In this document: positions 15,247 through 15,820 of the stretch, one piece after another
Position numbering within the stretch: position 1 is the first letter of the stretch
How the letters are laid out: the number at the start of each line of letters is the position of its first letter
Assembly (NCBI GenBank): GCA_964391995.1
Contig: CAYMOM010000037.1
Coordinates: 1-15,820, forward strand
Origin: UBA11524 sp964391995
GTDB lineage: Bacteria > Bacillota > Clostridia > Christensenellales > Aristaeellaceae
Direction of reading: 5' to 3'
DNA length: 15,820 bases
Position numbers and translations under genes: made by a program
The notes under the pieces: generated by a model
Told to the model about the DNA's origin: nothing
What the model saw: only the letters and a program-made list of their open reading frames with translations
Databases searched by the model: none

Positions 15247-15820
15247 GCTTCTTCACCTCCCCAAAGGGCCTGGGCGTGGTGAACTTGTCGATCATGGGGG
15301 TCACCACGTTCATGAACAGAATGGCAAAGCTGCACCCTTCCGGATAGGACGCGAAGGCGCGGATCACAAACAGCAGAATGCCGCAGCCAATGCCATTGAT
15401 GATCTTGCCCACGTTGGTCACCGGGCTGGTGGCATAGTCCGTTGCCATGAAGAAAGCGCCCAGCAGCAGGCCGCCGGCAAACAGCTGATACAGCGCCACA
15501 GCAAAGCCGTCCTTGACCAGATAGCACAGGAACACCGTGCCGATGAAGGCCGCAGGGATTCGCCAGTCGATGATGCGGCGCACCAGCAGGTAAATGCCGC
15601 CTGCCAGGATAGCCAGCTTGCAGGTTTCGCCCAGCACGCCGCCGCAGTTGCCAATCAGCAGATTCCACAGGCTGACGCCCTCTACGCTTCCGGTAGCCAG
15701 CGCAGCCAGGGGTGTGGCAGAGGAGGTTGCATCCACTGCGAAACGGGTCTGGGGATAGGCGCTCATCAGGCTGGACCAGCTGATGAACAGAATGGCCCGG
15801 GCCGTCAGCGCAGGGTTCAT
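15239..15820 (-). CDS. rnfD: Rnf complex subunit D, C-terminal 193 residues (cut by window edge)
   Basis: Membrane subunit (NqrB homologue) that carries a covalent FMN and is thought to form the ion path. The visible part contains the FMN attachment motif SSATPL (T36 of the fragment), GGVLGETCKLAILAGGIYLLV, and RRIIDWRIP (about 81-89). LGAFFMATDYATSPVT (about 120-135) and YPEGCSFAILFMN (about 158-170) are further RnfD landmarks. The codon at the edge reads ATG-AAC-CCT (MNPA), but this is internal: family members run to about 310-350 residues, so the true start lies right of position 15820. It overlaps rnfE by 8 nt. Confidence 0.93.
   Translation of the reverse strand: MNPALTARAILFISWSSLMSAYPQTRFAVDATSSATPLAALATGSVEGVSLWNLLIGNCGGVLGETCKLAILAGGIYLLVRRIIDWRIPAAFIGTVFLCYLVKDGFAVALYQLFAGGLLLGAFFMATDYATSPVTNVGKIINGIGCGILLFVIRAFASYPEGCSFAILFMNVVTPMIDKFTTPRPFGEVKKHG

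Overview
This window looks like a chromosomal core-metabolism region of a GC-rich anaerobic Bacillota, most likely a Clostridia/Oscillospiraceae-type gut bacterium. That placement is an inference. It rests on Firmicutes-style Shine-Dalgarno sequences (AGGAGG/AGGTGA types), the upp-atpI-atpBEFHAGD order, a Gram-positive catabolite-responsive element, pyruvate phosphate dikinase and a clostridial-type Rnf complex with a ferredoxin-rich RnfB. I see no mobile element, phage gene, CRISPR array, tRNA or rRNA, and nothing that looks like a wholly new defence or mobile system. The best leads are regulatory and bioenergetic details of known systems.

Layout. (1) Positions 1-6371, minus strand: upp (uracil phosphoribosyltransferase) followed by the F1Fo ATP synthase operon atpI-B-E-F-H-A-G-D, with atpD running off the left edge. 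The genes are tightly packed or overlapping. One predicted promoter lies in front of upp, and a perfect match to the CcpA cre consensus sits between its -35 and -10. (2) Positions 6493-9813, plus strand: a divergent unit with a fully consensus sigma-A promoter and lgt, a serine beta-lactamase-like hydrolase, recX and an HD-domain protein, closed by a terminator. (3) Positions 9867-12710, minus strand: ppdK as a single-gene unit with its own promoter, a structured 5' leader and a strong terminator shared with the convergent unit. (4) Positions 12777-15820, minus strand: the distal part of an rnf operon, rnfD (C-terminal part)-rnfE-rnfA-rnfB, ended by an intrinsic terminator. No rnfG lies between rnfD and rnfE, where it usually sits.

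How the genes work together. Rnf oxidises reduced ferredoxin with NAD+ and pumps Na+ or H+. The ATP synthase uses that gradient, or builds it. PPDK interconverts pyruvate and PEP using ATP/AMP/PPi. The c subunit carries the residues of a two-carboxylate Na+-binding rotor (E31 and E64, with T65, T66 and Y69), so a sodium-based energy cycle is a plausible reading. The cre box suggests that the uracil-salvage/ATP-synthase operon responds to carbon supply.
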